From Hyphomicrobiales bacterium (GTDB lineage Bacteria > Pseudomonadota > Alphaproteobacteria > Micropepsales > Micropepsaceae), in the NCBI GenBank assembly GCA_017849395.1, contig JAFIHO010000101.1:1-15093 (forward strand): a stretch of 15,093 bases of DNA, in the 5' to 3' direction. Positions 6,553-14,866 of the stretch are shown here, piece by piece (positions within the stretch are counted from its first letter, which is position 1; every line of letters starts with the position of its first letter). The notes under the pieces are model-generated. The model ran no database searches, had not been told where the DNA came from, and was given only the letters and a program-made list of their open reading frames with translations. The translations under genes were made by a program, and so were the position numbers.

Positions 6553-7209
6553 TCAGCCGGCGCGCAATTCGTTCAAAGCGGCTTTCGCACGTTCGCGCCA
6601 TTTGACGGCCAGGCCTGGCATGGCTGCGAGACGCGTCAGTTCATCTTCCGTCGCACCGCCGAAATTCACGATCCGGATCAGGCGGGCGAAAGCAAAATCC
6701 GGATGCGGGCGGTCATGCAGGGTTACGCTGTCGCCGGGCCGGATCGTGCCCGGTTCGACCACCCGGTAATACCAGCCGGCGCGGCCGCTGCGCACCAGTG
6801 CCTTGGGCAGACGCGCATCGTTGAAATACAGGCCCAGTTTGAAGCAGGGCTGGCGCGGCTGGCATACCTGAAGCCGCGCCGTGCCGATGGCATGAATGTC
6901 ACCGACACAGATCGCGTCTTCGTCCATGCCGTCGATGGTGAGATTCTCGCCGAACGCGCCCGGCATAAGCCGCGCCGAATGGGCAGGCAATTCGGCGCGC
7001 CAGACGAGATAGTGCGCGGCGGCATAGCCATAGACCGCCTTGTCGGGACCGCCATGCACCGAGAGATCGGCTTGCTCATCACCATCCAGGCCGAGCGGAC
7101 GCACCCCCACGCTGCCTTTTATATCGTGTTTCACGAACCCGCTGGGTACGCGGTCGGGCCCCAGCGGCGCGATGCGACCGGTCTGTATGGACAACAGGCG
7201 CGCACTCAT
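6553..7209 (-). CDS. MOSC-domain protein (YiiM-like)
   Basis: This 218-residue protein has the MOSC layout: GLDGDEQADLSVHGGPDKAV (40-59) followed by YAAAHY, a GAFGENLT motif (84-91), and CQPRQPCFKL (116-125) with the conserved cysteine C122, then SGRAGWYYRV (141-150). The last 40 residues form a helical tail like the 3-alpha region of YiiM-type proteins. MOSC domains occur in molybdenum-cofactor sulfurases and in reductases such as YiiM and mARC, where the cysteine binds the molybdenum or carries sulfur. YiiM itself reduces N-hydroxylated compounds. Here the gene is the last of the hydantoinase operon, its ATG overlapping the hyuB stop as ATGA, so translation is coupled. That suggests a chemical link to the substrate of the hydantoinase, for instance an N-oxygenated precursor, but this is inference. 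No molybdopterin synthesis gene is present in the window. Confidence 0.85.
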   Translation of the reverse strand: MSARLLSIQTGRIAPLGPDRVPSGFVKHDIKGSVGVRPLGLDGDEQADLSVHGGPDKAVYGYAAAHYLVWRAELPAHSARLMPGAFGENLTIDGMDEDAICVGDIHAIGTARLQVCQPRQPCFKLGLYFNDARLPKALVRSGRAGWYYRVVEPGTIRPGDSVTLHDRPHPDFAFARLIRIVNFGGATEDELTRLAAMPGLAVKWRERAKAALNELRAG

Positions 7210-8930
7210 TCGGCGGCGCGGCGGCCTGCCCGCAAACGCTCAGTCGCCGCCATGTCCAGCGCGCCGTCCGGTGTGACGGCCACGCCATAGTCACGCGCGG
7301 CGCTGACGGCCGAAATTTTCTCGTCGATCACGTCCTGCAGCACCAGTTCAGGCGGGCGGGCGAAAGCATCGCCCCAGCCGCCGCCGCCCGCCAGTTCGGC
7401 GCGATAGGATTCGCCGCGCCGGAAGGTGCGCATGAATTTGCCCGGCAGTGCAGTCCTGCCGCCATCCTCGCGCAGATAATTGCCTGCGTTGGCGCCGGGC
7501 CCGCCGCCATTGAGACCATAGGGCCGGAATTTCTGGCGGTCGCTGCGGACCTGCAGCACCGCTTCCTCCACGCCGGTCAGGCGATATTCGCGCACCAACC
7601 CCAGCCCGCCGCGATACCGGCCCGCGCCGCAGGAATCCTGGCGGAAGCCATACTCCTCGATCCGCAGGGGCTGTTCACGCTCCACCACTTCGACCGGGGT
7701 GTTGGAATAATTCACTGCCAGCGAAGACAGCGCATCGATCGCGTCCTTGTCCGGACGCCCGCCCCAGGTGCCAAACAGGAATTCCAGCAGCACGAAGGGC
7801 CGTTTGCCTTCATAGCCCGCGATGGTGACGCCAAAATCGCCCTGCGCGCCACAGGCGAACACTTTATCCGGCAACATGCGCGCCAGCGCGCCCCAGATCG
7901 CCTCGGTGACGCGCATGGATGTGAGACCGCGCGCCGCCACCGGCGCGGGCGATACCGGATCGACGATGGAGCCCGGCTCCGCGATTACCGTGATCGGACG
8001 CATGAAACCGGAGGTGGTGGGAATGTTGGGATCGATCACGGAGCGTAAGCAGGCGTAAACACAGGACTGCGTCATGGCGATTGGCAAATTGATCGAGCCC
8101 TTCACCTGCCGCGAGGTCCCGGTGAAATCTACCGTGATATCAGTGCCTTTTTTGATGACTTTGGCGACGATACGGATGGGATCATCGCTGAAACCGTCAT
8201 CGTCCAGATAATCTTCGAAGGACCAGGACCCGTCCGGGAAGGCGGCGAACTCGGCGCGGGTCAGCGCCTCGGAATAGTCCAGCAACTGCGCCATGTCGGC
8301 GGCGATGGTGTCCGCGCCATGCTTGTCGGCGAGTGCCATAAGCGCGCGTTCGCCGCGCAGGCAGGCCGCGATAGTGGCGTTAACGTCGCCGATCACGGTA
8401 TCGGGCACACGCACATTCAGTTTGAGAATATCGAAGAAAGCATCGACCGGGCGGCCCTGCTCCACCACCCGCAGCGGCGGAATACGAAGGCCTTCCTGAT
8501 AGATCTCGGTGTTGTCGCAGGCATTGCCGCCCGCCACCCGGCCGCCGATATCGGTCTGATGCCCGATGGCGGCGGCGAAGGCCAGCAGCCGTCCGCCGTG
8601 GAAGATAGGCTTGAAGATGAAGATGTCGGGCAGATGCAGCCCGCTGCCGTCATAGGGATCGTTCAGGGCATAGACATCGCCGGGTTGCATCTGGTTGCCG
8701 AATTTGCGCAGCACCGTCGCCAGGGTGGGCGGAAAGGAACCCATGTGCACGGGCAGGCACAGTCCCTGCGCCACCAGATTGCCTTGCGGATCGAGCAGGC
8801 CGGTAGACAAATCCTTGGCCTCCTTGCTGACGGCGGAGCGCGCGGTGCGCACCCCCTTCCCCGCCATCTCGTCGGCGATGGCGGCGAAGGCATTCTTCAT
8901 CAGTTCCAGACGGATCGGATCGCTGGCCAT
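7206..8930 (-). CDS. hyuB: Hydantoinase/oxoprolinase subunit B (N-methylhydantoinase B-like)
   Basis: With the start at 8930 this is a 574-residue protein, the usual HyuB length. Family landmarks in order: DLSTGLLDPQGNLVAQ (40-55), PVHMGS (60-65), ALNDPYDGSGLHLPD (88-102), AIGHQTDIGG (121-130), EIYQEGLRIPP (142-152), VDFTGTS (267-273), GAGRYRGGLGLVREY (435-449), GGGGWGD (515-521), and the C-terminal VLQDVIDEKISAVSAARDYG motif (530-549). It pairs with the HyuA-like subunit to form an ATP-dependent cyclic amide hydrolase in the cytoplasm, opening rings such as N-methylhydantoin, hydantoin or 5-oxoproline. The exact substrate is not readable. The ATG at 8930 is preferred over an in-frame ATG at 8948 because GGGGCAGGA (8938-8946) lies 7 bases before it. 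The 8948 start would overlap hyuA by 14 bases and lack a good ribosome-binding site. Confidence 0.92.
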   Translation of the reverse strand: MASDPIRLELMKNAFAAIADEMAGKGVRTARSAVSKEAKDLSTGLLDPQGNLVAQGLCLPVHMGSFPPTLATVLRKFGNQMQPGDVYALNDPYDGSGLHLPDIFIFKPIFHGGRLLAFAAAIGHQTDIGGRVAGGNACDNTEIYQEGLRIPPLRVVEQGRPVDAFFDILKLNVRVPDTVIGDVNATIAACLRGERALMALADKHGADTIAADMAQLLDYSEALTRAEFAAFPDGSWSFEDYLDDDGFSDDPIRIVAKVIKKGTDITVDFTGTSRQVKGSINLPIAMTQSCVYACLRSVIDPNIPTTSGFMRPITVIAEPGSIVDPVSPAPVAARGLTSMRVTEAIWGALARMLPDKVFACGAQGDFGVTIAGYEGKRPFVLLEFLFGTWGGRPDKDAIDALSSLAVNYSNTPVEVVEREQPLRIEEYGFRQDSCGAGRYRGGLGLVREYRLTGVEEAVLQVRSDRQKFRPYGLNGGGPGANAGNYLREDGGRTALPGKFMRTFRRGESYRAELAGGGGWGDAFARPPELVLQDVIDEKISAVSAARDYGVAVTPDGALDMAATERLRAGRRAAE

Positions 8931-8934
8931 GGAA

Positions 8935-11037
8935 CTATCCTGCCCCATTCAGGCGGATGCGAACAGTTCCGGCGATGCTGCGCGCCGTCGCATCGGGCGG
9001 AACGACGATGGTGGTGTCATATTCTTCCACGATCAGCGGCCCGGCGGAAGCAATGTCGCCGAGATCGCCGCGCCGGATGACGGGCGTGGTGATCCAGCCC
9101 TTGTCACCGAAATAGACGCGCCGTTCCGTGGTGCGGGCGGTGGCGGCCTTGCCTGTTCGCAGCGCATTGGGTGATGGCAGCCGCTCCTGCCGGTCGAGCC
9201 CACGCGCGCGCAGGCGCAGATTGACGACCTGCACCTTCTCGCTCCGGCTGCAATAGCCATAGGTGCGGTCATGCTCTTGATGGAATTGTTCTACCGCATC
9301 TGCCAGCATCGTAGGTGTGACAGGACGCTGTGTGACGGGAACGGGAATCTCAGAGCTCTGGCGTGCATAGCGCAGGTCCAGAGTCAGGTGCAGGTCGATG
9401 GCCGATGACGCCAGCCCCTCTGCCGCCATCATCGCGGCAGCTTCGCCGAACAGTTTGTCGGCTCTTTTGTTCAACGCGGCGCAGTCGATCCGGTCCACAT
9501 CCTGCCAATAGACCGACACCAGCCGGTGCTGGATACGCGCGAACAAAAGACCCAGCGCGCTGAACACGCCCGACGCAGGCGGGATGATGATATCGGAAAT
9601 ACCAGCATGGGCGGCCAGGGTCGCGCCATGCACAGCGCCATTGCCACCGAACGCCACCATCGCGAAATCACGCGGACTGCGCCCGATCTCGCTGGACACC
9701 GCCTGGATGGCGCGTGTCATGGCCGCGTTTGCGACCGCATGGATACCATGCGCGGCCTGATCCAGCGTCAGTCCCAAAGGTTCGGCAATATGTGTACGGA
9801 TGGCGGTGCGCGCCGCTTCCGCGTCGATGGGCATGTCGCCATCCAGCAGATGTGACGGATTGAGGAAGCCGAGAATCACATTCGCATCGGTCACGGTGGG
9901 GAGCGTGCCGCCGCGCGCATAACAGGCAGGCCCTGGCATCGCGCCCGCGCTTTGCGGTCCCACCCGCAGCGCGCCGCCGCGGTCGATCCAGGCGATGGAG
10001 CCGCCGCCCGCGCCGATTTCCGCAAGATCAATCGTGGGCGAGCGCACCAGATAGCCGCCGCCGCCCAGGAGACGCGAGCCTATGTTCAGGCCCGCACCCA
10101 CTTCCATCTCGTCGGTCAGGCGTGGTTCGCCACCTTCGATCAGGCAGGCCTTGGCAGTGGTGCCGCCCATGTCGAAAGCGATGATATTCCGTTCGCCCAG
10201 CATCTCGCCCAGCGCCGCCGCGCCGATGGCTCCGGCGGCGGGACCGGATTCGATGCACCAGGCTGGAAAGGCGCGCGCCGAATCCGCGCGGGCGATGCCG
10301 CCAGAGGATTGCATCACCATCAGCGGCGCGTCCACGCCCAATCCCTTCACGCCGCGTTCGACAGAGGCGAGATAGCTGTCCACCACCGGCTTCACAAAGG
10401 CGTTTACGACGGTGGTGCTGGTGCGCTCATATTCCCGGATTTCAGGCAGCACCTGGTGCGAGGCGGAAATAGAAAGATACGGCGCGTGGCGGCGGATCAG
10501 GTCCACCACCGCGCGCTCATGTACCGGATTGGCATAGGCGTGCAGGAGACACACCGCCACGGAATCCACGCCTTGCTGCTGCATCCGGTCGAGCGCCGCG
10601 ACCACACTGGCAGGATCGAGCGGTTGCACGATCTCGCCATTTGCGCCCATCCGTTCGCTGACTTCAAAGCGAAGGCGACGAGGCACCAGCGGACGCGGCT
10701 TATCCCAGTCCATCTTATAAAGCTGCGGCATGCGCAGGCGCGCGATTTCCAGCACATCACGGAAGCCGCGCGTGGTGATGAGCGCCACCTTGGCGCCATT
10801 GCCGGTGAGCAGGGCATTGGTCGCGACGGTGAAAGCGTGCACCAGGCTGCTGGTGGAATTCGGGTCGATATCGCCGTCGCGGAAAAGCGACGCCAGTCCA
10901 TCGGTGATGGCGCGGCTGTAATCGTCCGGCGTCGACAGCAATTTGAGGGTGCGGGCCGAACCGTCGGAACGCGAGACCACCAGATCGGTGAATGTGCCGC
11001 CGACATCGATGGCGATGCGGTGCGTGCCGGTGCTCAT
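8935..11037 (-). CDS. hyuA: Hydantoinase/oxoprolinase subunit A (N-methylhydantoinase A-like, ATP-binding)
   Basis: This 700-residue protein has the actin-like ATPase signatures of HyuA: IDVGGTFTD (10-18) near the N-terminus (phosphate 1 loop) and AFDMGGTTAKACLI (287-300, phosphate 2). In between lie TVATNALL (70-77) and TTRGFRDVLEIAR (88-100). After these come GAGGGSIAW (342-350), PGPACYARGG (368-377), AFGGNGAVHG (462-471) and LDLRYARQ (553-560). The C-terminal EEYDTTIVVPP (671-681) is the usual closing motif. The protein binds and hydrolyses ATP to drive ring-opening by the HyuA/HyuB complex. A relationship to acetone carboxylase subunits is possible in principle, but no third (gamma) subunit is present. 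It leads the operon hyuA-hyuB-MOSC. The ATG at 11037 follows a GGGGG run about 10 bases upstream. No carbamoylase or racemase gene accompanies it, so 5-oxoproline-like or N-methylhydantoin-like substrates are as likely as hydantoins. Confidence 0.93.
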   Translation of the reverse strand: MSTGTHRIAIDVGGTFTDLVVSRSDGSARTLKLLSTPDDYSRAITDGLASLFRDGDIDPNSTSSLVHAFTVATNALLTGNGAKVALITTRGFRDVLEIARLRMPQLYKMDWDKPRPLVPRRLRFEVSERMGANGEIVQPLDPASVVAALDRMQQQGVDSVAVCLLHAYANPVHERAVVDLIRRHAPYLSISASHQVLPEIREYERTSTTVVNAFVKPVVDSYLASVERGVKGLGVDAPLMVMQSSGGIARADSARAFPAWCIESGPAAGAIGAAALGEMLGERNIIAFDMGGTTAKACLIEGGEPRLTDEMEVGAGLNIGSRLLGGGGYLVRSPTIDLAEIGAGGGSIAWIDRGGALRVGPQSAGAMPGPACYARGGTLPTVTDANVILGFLNPSHLLDGDMPIDAEAARTAIRTHIAEPLGLTLDQAAHGIHAVANAAMTRAIQAVSSEIGRSPRDFAMVAFGGNGAVHGATLAAHAGISDIIIPPASGVFSALGLLFARIQHRLVSVYWQDVDRIDCAALNKRADKLFGEAAAMMAAEGLASSAIDLHLTLDLRYARQSSEIPVPVTQRPVTPTMLADAVEQFHQEHDRTYGYCSRSEKVQVVNLRLRARGLDRQERLPSPNALRTGKAATARTTERRVYFGDKGWITTPVIRRGDLGDIASAGPLIVEEYDTTIVVPPDATARSIAGTVRIRLNGAG
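8938..8946 (-). promoter_or_regulatory. Ribosome-binding site deciding the hyuB start
   Basis: The minus strand reads GGGGCAGGA here, inside the last codons of hyuA, and ends 7 bases before the ATG at 8930. That spacing is close to ideal and favours the shorter start over the ATG at 8948, whose own codon overlaps this run. Confidence 0.6.
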
Positions 11038-11096
11038 GACCGTGATACCCCCGATATTATGAGAGTAGTTTGACGGGGCTTTACAGGCCGGTCAAT
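11038..11096 (-). promoter_or_regulatory. Short leader of the hyu operon with a possible -10 box
   Basis: This 59-base gap follows the sugar transferase stop. The minus strand holds CATAAT (11061-11056), five of six matches to the -10 consensus, 18 bases before the hyuA ATG. A TTGACC lies further upstream near the transferase stop, but its spacing to CATAAT is too long. A promoter here is possible. Read-through from the transferase gene is equally possible because no terminator is seen. Confidence 0.3.
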
Positions 11097-12494
11097 TCAC
11101 CGCGCACCTGCTGCGCCGGACCAGATCACGACCCGCAGGGTCTGCAGCATGATCATTAGGTCGAACAGCAGGCTGCACTTCTTCACATAGTAAAGATCGA
11201 AGCTCAGCTTGGAACGGGCATCATCCAGCGACGCGCCATAGGGGTAATTGATCTGTGCCCAGCCGGTGAGGCCAGCCTTCACCGCATGGCGTTCCTGGTA
11301 GAGCGGCAATTGTTTCGCCAGCTCCGCGATGAATTCCGGGCGTTCGGGGCGCGGGCCCACCAGCGACATGTCGCCCTTCAGCACGTTGATGAGCTGGGGC
11401 AGTTCATCGAGCCGCGTGCGGCGCAGGAAACCGCCGATGGGCGTTATGCGGGAATCCTTTGCCGCTGCCCAGACCGCGCCGTTCTTTTCGGCATCGACGC
11501 GCATGGTGCGCAGTTTGAGGATATTGAAGCGCCGCCCGCCCAGCGTGACGCGTTCCTGGCGATAGAAGATTGGCCCGCGGTCGCAAAGCCACACCGCCAG
11601 CATGGCGGGCAGCAGCAAGCAGAAACAGCAGGCCAGGATGAACAGGCTGCCCAATAGGTCGAAGCCGCGCTTCAATGCAAGGGTCAGGGGGCCATTGTTG
11701 AACCCCTCCGAATAAAGCACCCAGTTGAGGTCCGGACGCTTGATGTCGATGCGGCCGACTTCTTTTTCCAGGAAGCTCATATACTGGTACACGGGGTAGC
11801 CTGCGGTGCGGCAGGTGATGAGGGATTCCAGCGCCATGCCCCGCCGCTCGTCGGGCGCGACCACGATCTGGTCGGCATCCACCTCATCGGCGATGGCCAG
11901 AAGATTGCCGTGTGACGTGACGATGCGGTTGGACGTATCTTCCGCCAGGCGCGGATCGACAGGGCCGAAACTGTCCTCATGCACGAAGGTCACATCGTAA
12001 TGCAGATTGCGCCCCTGGCTGCGCAGCACCCACATCAGGTCCCAGGCGCGGGGTCCCGCGCCGATCACAAGCAAGCGCGGACGAAAAATGTCGCGACGGC
12101 GCAACAGCCGGAATACCAGCCGTGCGATCAGGGCGCAGATGCCGCAGTGGGCGGCAGCCGCGATGATGAGCGGAGGCGGCAGCGGCCACCCCAGCACCGC
12201 GCCCGCTATGCCTCCTGCTGCCAATGCAATGCCGACGACCAGCGGAATACGGCTGAGGGCGGCGCTGGTATCGGAGAGACTTTCGCGGCGGTAGAGACCG
12301 AGCGCATACAGAAAAGCGAGATGAAAGCCGGACAGCGCCAGCGCCTGGAACCAGACGGACTGGGGACAGGAATCGCTACAGGCGAACCAGACTGTCAGCG
12401 GCCACGCCGCCAGAAGCAGCACCGCGTCGATGGCGAACAGCGCAAAACTGGCAATCATCCGTTCCGGCCCCTGATAGAGCCGAAGTAACGGCAA
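11097..12494 (-). CDS. Exopolysaccharide-initiating polyprenyl-phosphate sugar phosphotransferase
   Basis: This 465-residue inner-membrane enzyme starts exopolysaccharide repeat units by moving a sugar-1-phosphate from a nucleotide sugar to undecaprenyl phosphate. The N-terminal half has about four hydrophobic segments (near 13-36, 50-68, 84-104, 107-130) and a CoA/NAD-like domain opening with LLVIGAG (141-147). A fifth membrane segment follows LKRGFDLLGS (274-283). The catalytic domain carries GPIFYRQERV (307-316), KLRTMR (327-332), DELPQLINVLKGDMSLVGPR (363-382), and AGLTGWAQINYPYG (407-420). The IKRPDLNWVLYSEGF region (251-265) resembles the branch associated with PEP-CTERM/EpsH-type export systems, a resemblance rather than proof. 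The start is a TTG at 12494: the LLRLYQ opening fits the family better than starting at the internal ATG (12458), and an AGGA lies 10 bases upstream. No other polysaccharide gene is visible here. Confidence 0.88.
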   Translation of the reverse strand: MPLLRLYQGPERMIASFALFAIDAVLLLAAWPLTVWFACSDSCPQSVWFQALALSGFHLAFLYALGLYRRESLSDTSAALSRIPLVVGIALAAGGIAGAVLGWPLPPPLIIAAAAHCGICALIARLVFRLLRRRDIFRPRLLVIGAGPRAWDLMWVLRSQGRNLHYDVTFVHEDSFGPVDPRLAEDTSNRIVTSHGNLLAIADEVDADQIVVAPDERRGMALESLITCRTAGYPVYQYMSFLEKEVGRIDIKRPDLNWVLYSEGFNNGPLTLALKRGFDLLGSLFILACCFCLLLPAMLAVWLCDRGPIFYRQERVTLGGRRFNILKLRTMRVDAEKNGAVWAAAKDSRITPIGGFLRRTRLDELPQLINVLKGDMSLVGPRPERPEFIAELAKQLPLYQERHAVKAGLTGWAQINYPYGASLDDARSKLSFDLYYVKKCSLLFDLMIMLQTLRVVIWSGAAGAR

Positions 12495-12582
12495 TCGTTC
12501 AATTTCCTGTTAACGACTGGCCACCCGCACGGACGGACGGCGTCGCCGCTTCGTCATGGTTAGCGAAGGATGAACGCGCGCC
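12495..12582. other. 88-base gap before the sugar transferase
   Basis: The gap lies between the secreted heme/propeller gene and the sugar transferase, both on the minus strand. It contains the AGGA (12505-12508) proposed as ribosome-binding site for the TTG start and a CGGC-GTC-GCCG palindrome around 12539-12549. No clear promoter or T-tract terminator was recognised. Confidence 0.3.
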
Positions 12583-14775
12583 TCAGTGCGCCAACGGATC
12601 AGGGCGAAGCTGGAACTTCACGACCTTGCTGGTCTGACCCTTGCCGCCTTCCATATGGAAAGGCGTGCGGGTGGCATAGGTGGACCATAGCCCGCGCCCT
12701 TTCCATCCTGCCTGGGCGTCGTCGATGCGTCCGTCCAATCCCTTGGCATAGAATCCCATCGGATAGGGCACGCGCAGAGTGACGAACTGACCATCCTTCA
12801 GCGCGAACAACGCATCCGACGCATTGCCGGTGGCGATGGGGATGTTGCGGCCCAGGCCGAATGTATCATGCTGATCGACCCAGGAATAATAGCTGGCCTC
12901 GGCACTGCCGGACGCCTTCACATCACGGAACTGCGGGCCGGGGAAAGCGTAGAGTGTCCAGCCTTCGGGACAATGTTTTCCTGTCGCCTGCGGCCCGTTG
13001 AGCGGACCTTTGCATTTGCGGCGGTCGAAGCTGCCGAAATGGCCGCTGGCCAGCGAGGCCCACACCACGCCATTGCTGTCTATGTCCATGCCGCGCGGCG
13101 AATAACCATGAACCTTGGCTTTCGGGTCATCCAGCGGCGGCTCGAAAATTTCCGTGATGGCGGTGACGGGCGGATTCGGACCGGGCACCACACGCACGAT
13201 CGCGCCGGGGAAACCGACCGACGATCCCCAGATGGAGCCATCCGCCGGATTGGGCGATACGCCATAATATCCGGCGGCGACGCGATGATCCTTTGTCGGA
13301 TCGACCGGTTGATCCGGCTCGGTATAGGAGGAATCGCGCTTGCCATTGCCATTGGTGTCCAGTACCAGCGCGGTCCAGCCTTGCGCCTTCGCCTCGTCAT
13401 GATTGGCGAGCCAGGCCTTGGTGTTGAACCATCCCAGCGCAGGGCCGCCGCCGCTGGTCCATAACGTGTCGTTCGCGTCATAGCCGAATTGCAGGTGATG
13501 GGTGCCGTAACAGGTATCGATGGGGGTGAATTTCTGGCTCTTGGGGTCATAGACCGCCAGTTGGCGGCCCGAACGTTCCAGCGGGAACATCTCGGCCGAG
13601 GGATGACCCGAACCCTTCTTGCAGAAGGATGCCTGGTTCTCGGGTGCGCGCACACGGGTCGTGAACCAGACCAATCCATTCGCGTCGAACATGGGATTGT
13701 GGATGGTGGTCTGGCTGTCCCAGATCGCCTCGCGACCCCAATAGGGTGAAGGATTGGGAATGTCATTGTCCTTGCTGGTCGGCGTGTTCTTGTCACGCAC
13801 CAGCGCCTTGATCTGACTTTTGCTGTTGGTCGCCGGATCGAGCACCGGCACGAAATCGCTGCTTTCCTCGGGCGAACCATATAGTTTGCCATAGGGATTC
13901 ACCGTCGGCTTGCGCCGGTCGGTGGAGACTTCGTCATGCAGATAGGCCTTGGGCGTCGCCCAGTCCCACAGGGTGACAACGATATTGCGCTCGCGGCCCT
14001 GGGGACGTTGCGGTCTGGCGAAAGGCAGTTCGCCTTTCGCGACGCGGTCGGTCCAGTCGCCGAACAATTGGAAGGCGCGTTCGGTGTCCAGCCGTCCGAT
14101 GGAGCCGATCATGTTGTTGCCGGCCTGGCCGACCTGGATGCGATGCTCCCACGCCGCGGCGGCGGAATCGAACTTGCCCAGCGATGCGGGAATGGTGCGG
14201 GTCGCCTCGTCACCCAACTGATGGCAGGTATAGCAGCCATCGGTCTTCACGATGTCCAGCCATTGTTCCTGGCTTTTCATCTTGGCCGCCATGCCGTTGC
14301 CGGAAGGTTTTGCGCCGGTGCCGGGGAACTCGCTTTTCGCCGGTATCTTCAGCATCGAATACCAATAGATCGCGGGATAATACTTCGCCGCAGCAGCAGC
14401 GTTGGGCGCGGCCACTGCCTTCAGGTCCAGATTGCGGCCAGGGCGCGATTGGGTCTTGGACGAATCGATCAGCCCATAGCCGCGCACCCAGACCGAGTAG
14501 TTCGCGGCAGGCAGATCGGGAATGACATAGCGTCCGGCATCGTCCGTCGCCACGATACGGATGAACCGGGTGGGGAGGTCGTTGGTCTCTGCGATGACCC
14601 AGACGCCTGCTTCCGGGCCGTTCGCGCCCGTGACCATTCCGCCGATATCGTCGGCGTCGATGGCGACCCTGGCGGGTTGGGCGGCGGAGTTTTCCAGCCA
14701 GCCGGGAATGAGGAAGGCAAGGGACGCTACGGTACAAAGCAGAACGCCAAAACCAATACGGGACTTGTGCAGCAT
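12583..14775 (-). CDS. Secreted regulatory-domain/heme-motif/propeller protein (streptogramin-lyase-like repeats)
   Basis: With the start at 14775 this is a 730-residue exported protein. A signal peptide spans about 1-33 (basic MLHKSR, a hydrophobic stretch, cut near NSAAQ). Residues 43-118 look like a carboxypeptidase-regulatory-like beta domain (GGMVTGANG..., then IPDLPAANYSVWVRGYG). A single CxxCH heme-attachment motif, DGCYTCHQLG, sits at 179-188. The rest repeats Vgb-like blade signatures: MFDANGLVWFTTR (362-374), YDANDTLWTSGG (432-443), NPADGSIWGSS (509-519) and DIDSNGVVWASL (564-575). A DTNGNGKRD loop (473-481) resembles a calcium-binding EF-hand-like loop. The layout suggests a periplasmic redox-linked enzyme or binding protein with a covalently bound heme. 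Neither substrate nor lyase activity can be claimed. An in-frame start at 15033 is rejected because the extra 86 residues are low-complexity and would bury the signal peptide. Confidence 0.8.
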   Translation of the reverse strand: MLHKSRIGFGVLLCTVASLAFLIPGWLENSAAQPARVAIDADDIGGMVTGANGPEAGVWVIAETNDLPTRFIRIVATDDAGRYVIPDLPAANYSVWVRGYGLIDSSKTQSRPGRNLDLKAVAAPNAAAAAKYYPAIYWYSMLKIPAKSEFPGTGAKPSGNGMAAKMKSQEQWLDIVKTDGCYTCHQLGDEATRTIPASLGKFDSAAAAWEHRIQVGQAGNNMIGSIGRLDTERAFQLFGDWTDRVAKGELPFARPQRPQGRERNIVVTLWDWATPKAYLHDEVSTDRRKPTVNPYGKLYGSPEESSDFVPVLDPATNSKSQIKALVRDKNTPTSKDNDIPNPSPYWGREAIWDSQTTIHNPMFDANGLVWFTTRVRAPENQASFCKKGSGHPSAEMFPLERSGRQLAVYDPKSQKFTPIDTCYGTHHLQFGYDANDTLWTSGGGPALGWFNTKAWLANHDEAKAQGWTALVLDTNGNGKRDSSYTEPDQPVDPTKDHRVAAGYYGVSPNPADGSIWGSSVGFPGAIVRVVPGPNPPVTAITEIFEPPLDDPKAKVHGYSPRGMDIDSNGVVWASLASGHFGSFDRRKCKGPLNGPQATGKHCPEGWTLYAFPGPQFRDVKASGSAEASYYSWVDQHDTFGLGRNIPIATGNASDALFALKDGQFVTLRVPYPMGFYAKGLDGRIDDAQAGWKGRGLWSTYATRTPFHMEGGKGQTSKVVKFQLRPDPLAH

Positions 14776-14850
14776 GGCGGCCAACCCTTTCTGTTTGCGA
14801 ATCGCTTCCCCGGAATTCTTGTATGCGGACTTGGAAACAGAAGGCCGGCG

Positions 14851-14866
14851 GCGAACCGGCGTTCGC
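14851..14866. repeat. Perfect inverted repeat, operator-like
   Basis: GCGAAC and GTTCGC flank a CGGC centre, giving 6-base perfect arms in 16 bases. It abuts the candidate -10 box TAGGAT of the leftward gene and would cover its start of transcription, the usual place for a repressor operator. A 6-base arm can occur by chance in GC-rich DNA, so this is suggestive only. Confidence 0.4.

Noticed and set aside
6751..6770. A GGTTCGA-containing stretch that recalls a tRNA T-arm
   Set aside because: It lies within the MOSC coding sequence and no acceptor, D or anticodon stem could be drawn around it.
8931..8948. A six-residue longer start for HyuB at 8948
   Set aside because: The ribosome-binding-site run GGGGCAGGA lies inside this short extension and is correctly spaced for the ATG at 8930. 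The family also begins near MASDPIRLE.
9952..11073. A 373-codon plus-strand open frame opposite hyuA
   Set aside because: Its composition is dominated by Arg, His, Ala and Gln, typical of an antisense shadow, while the minus strand encodes unmistakable HyuA motifs.
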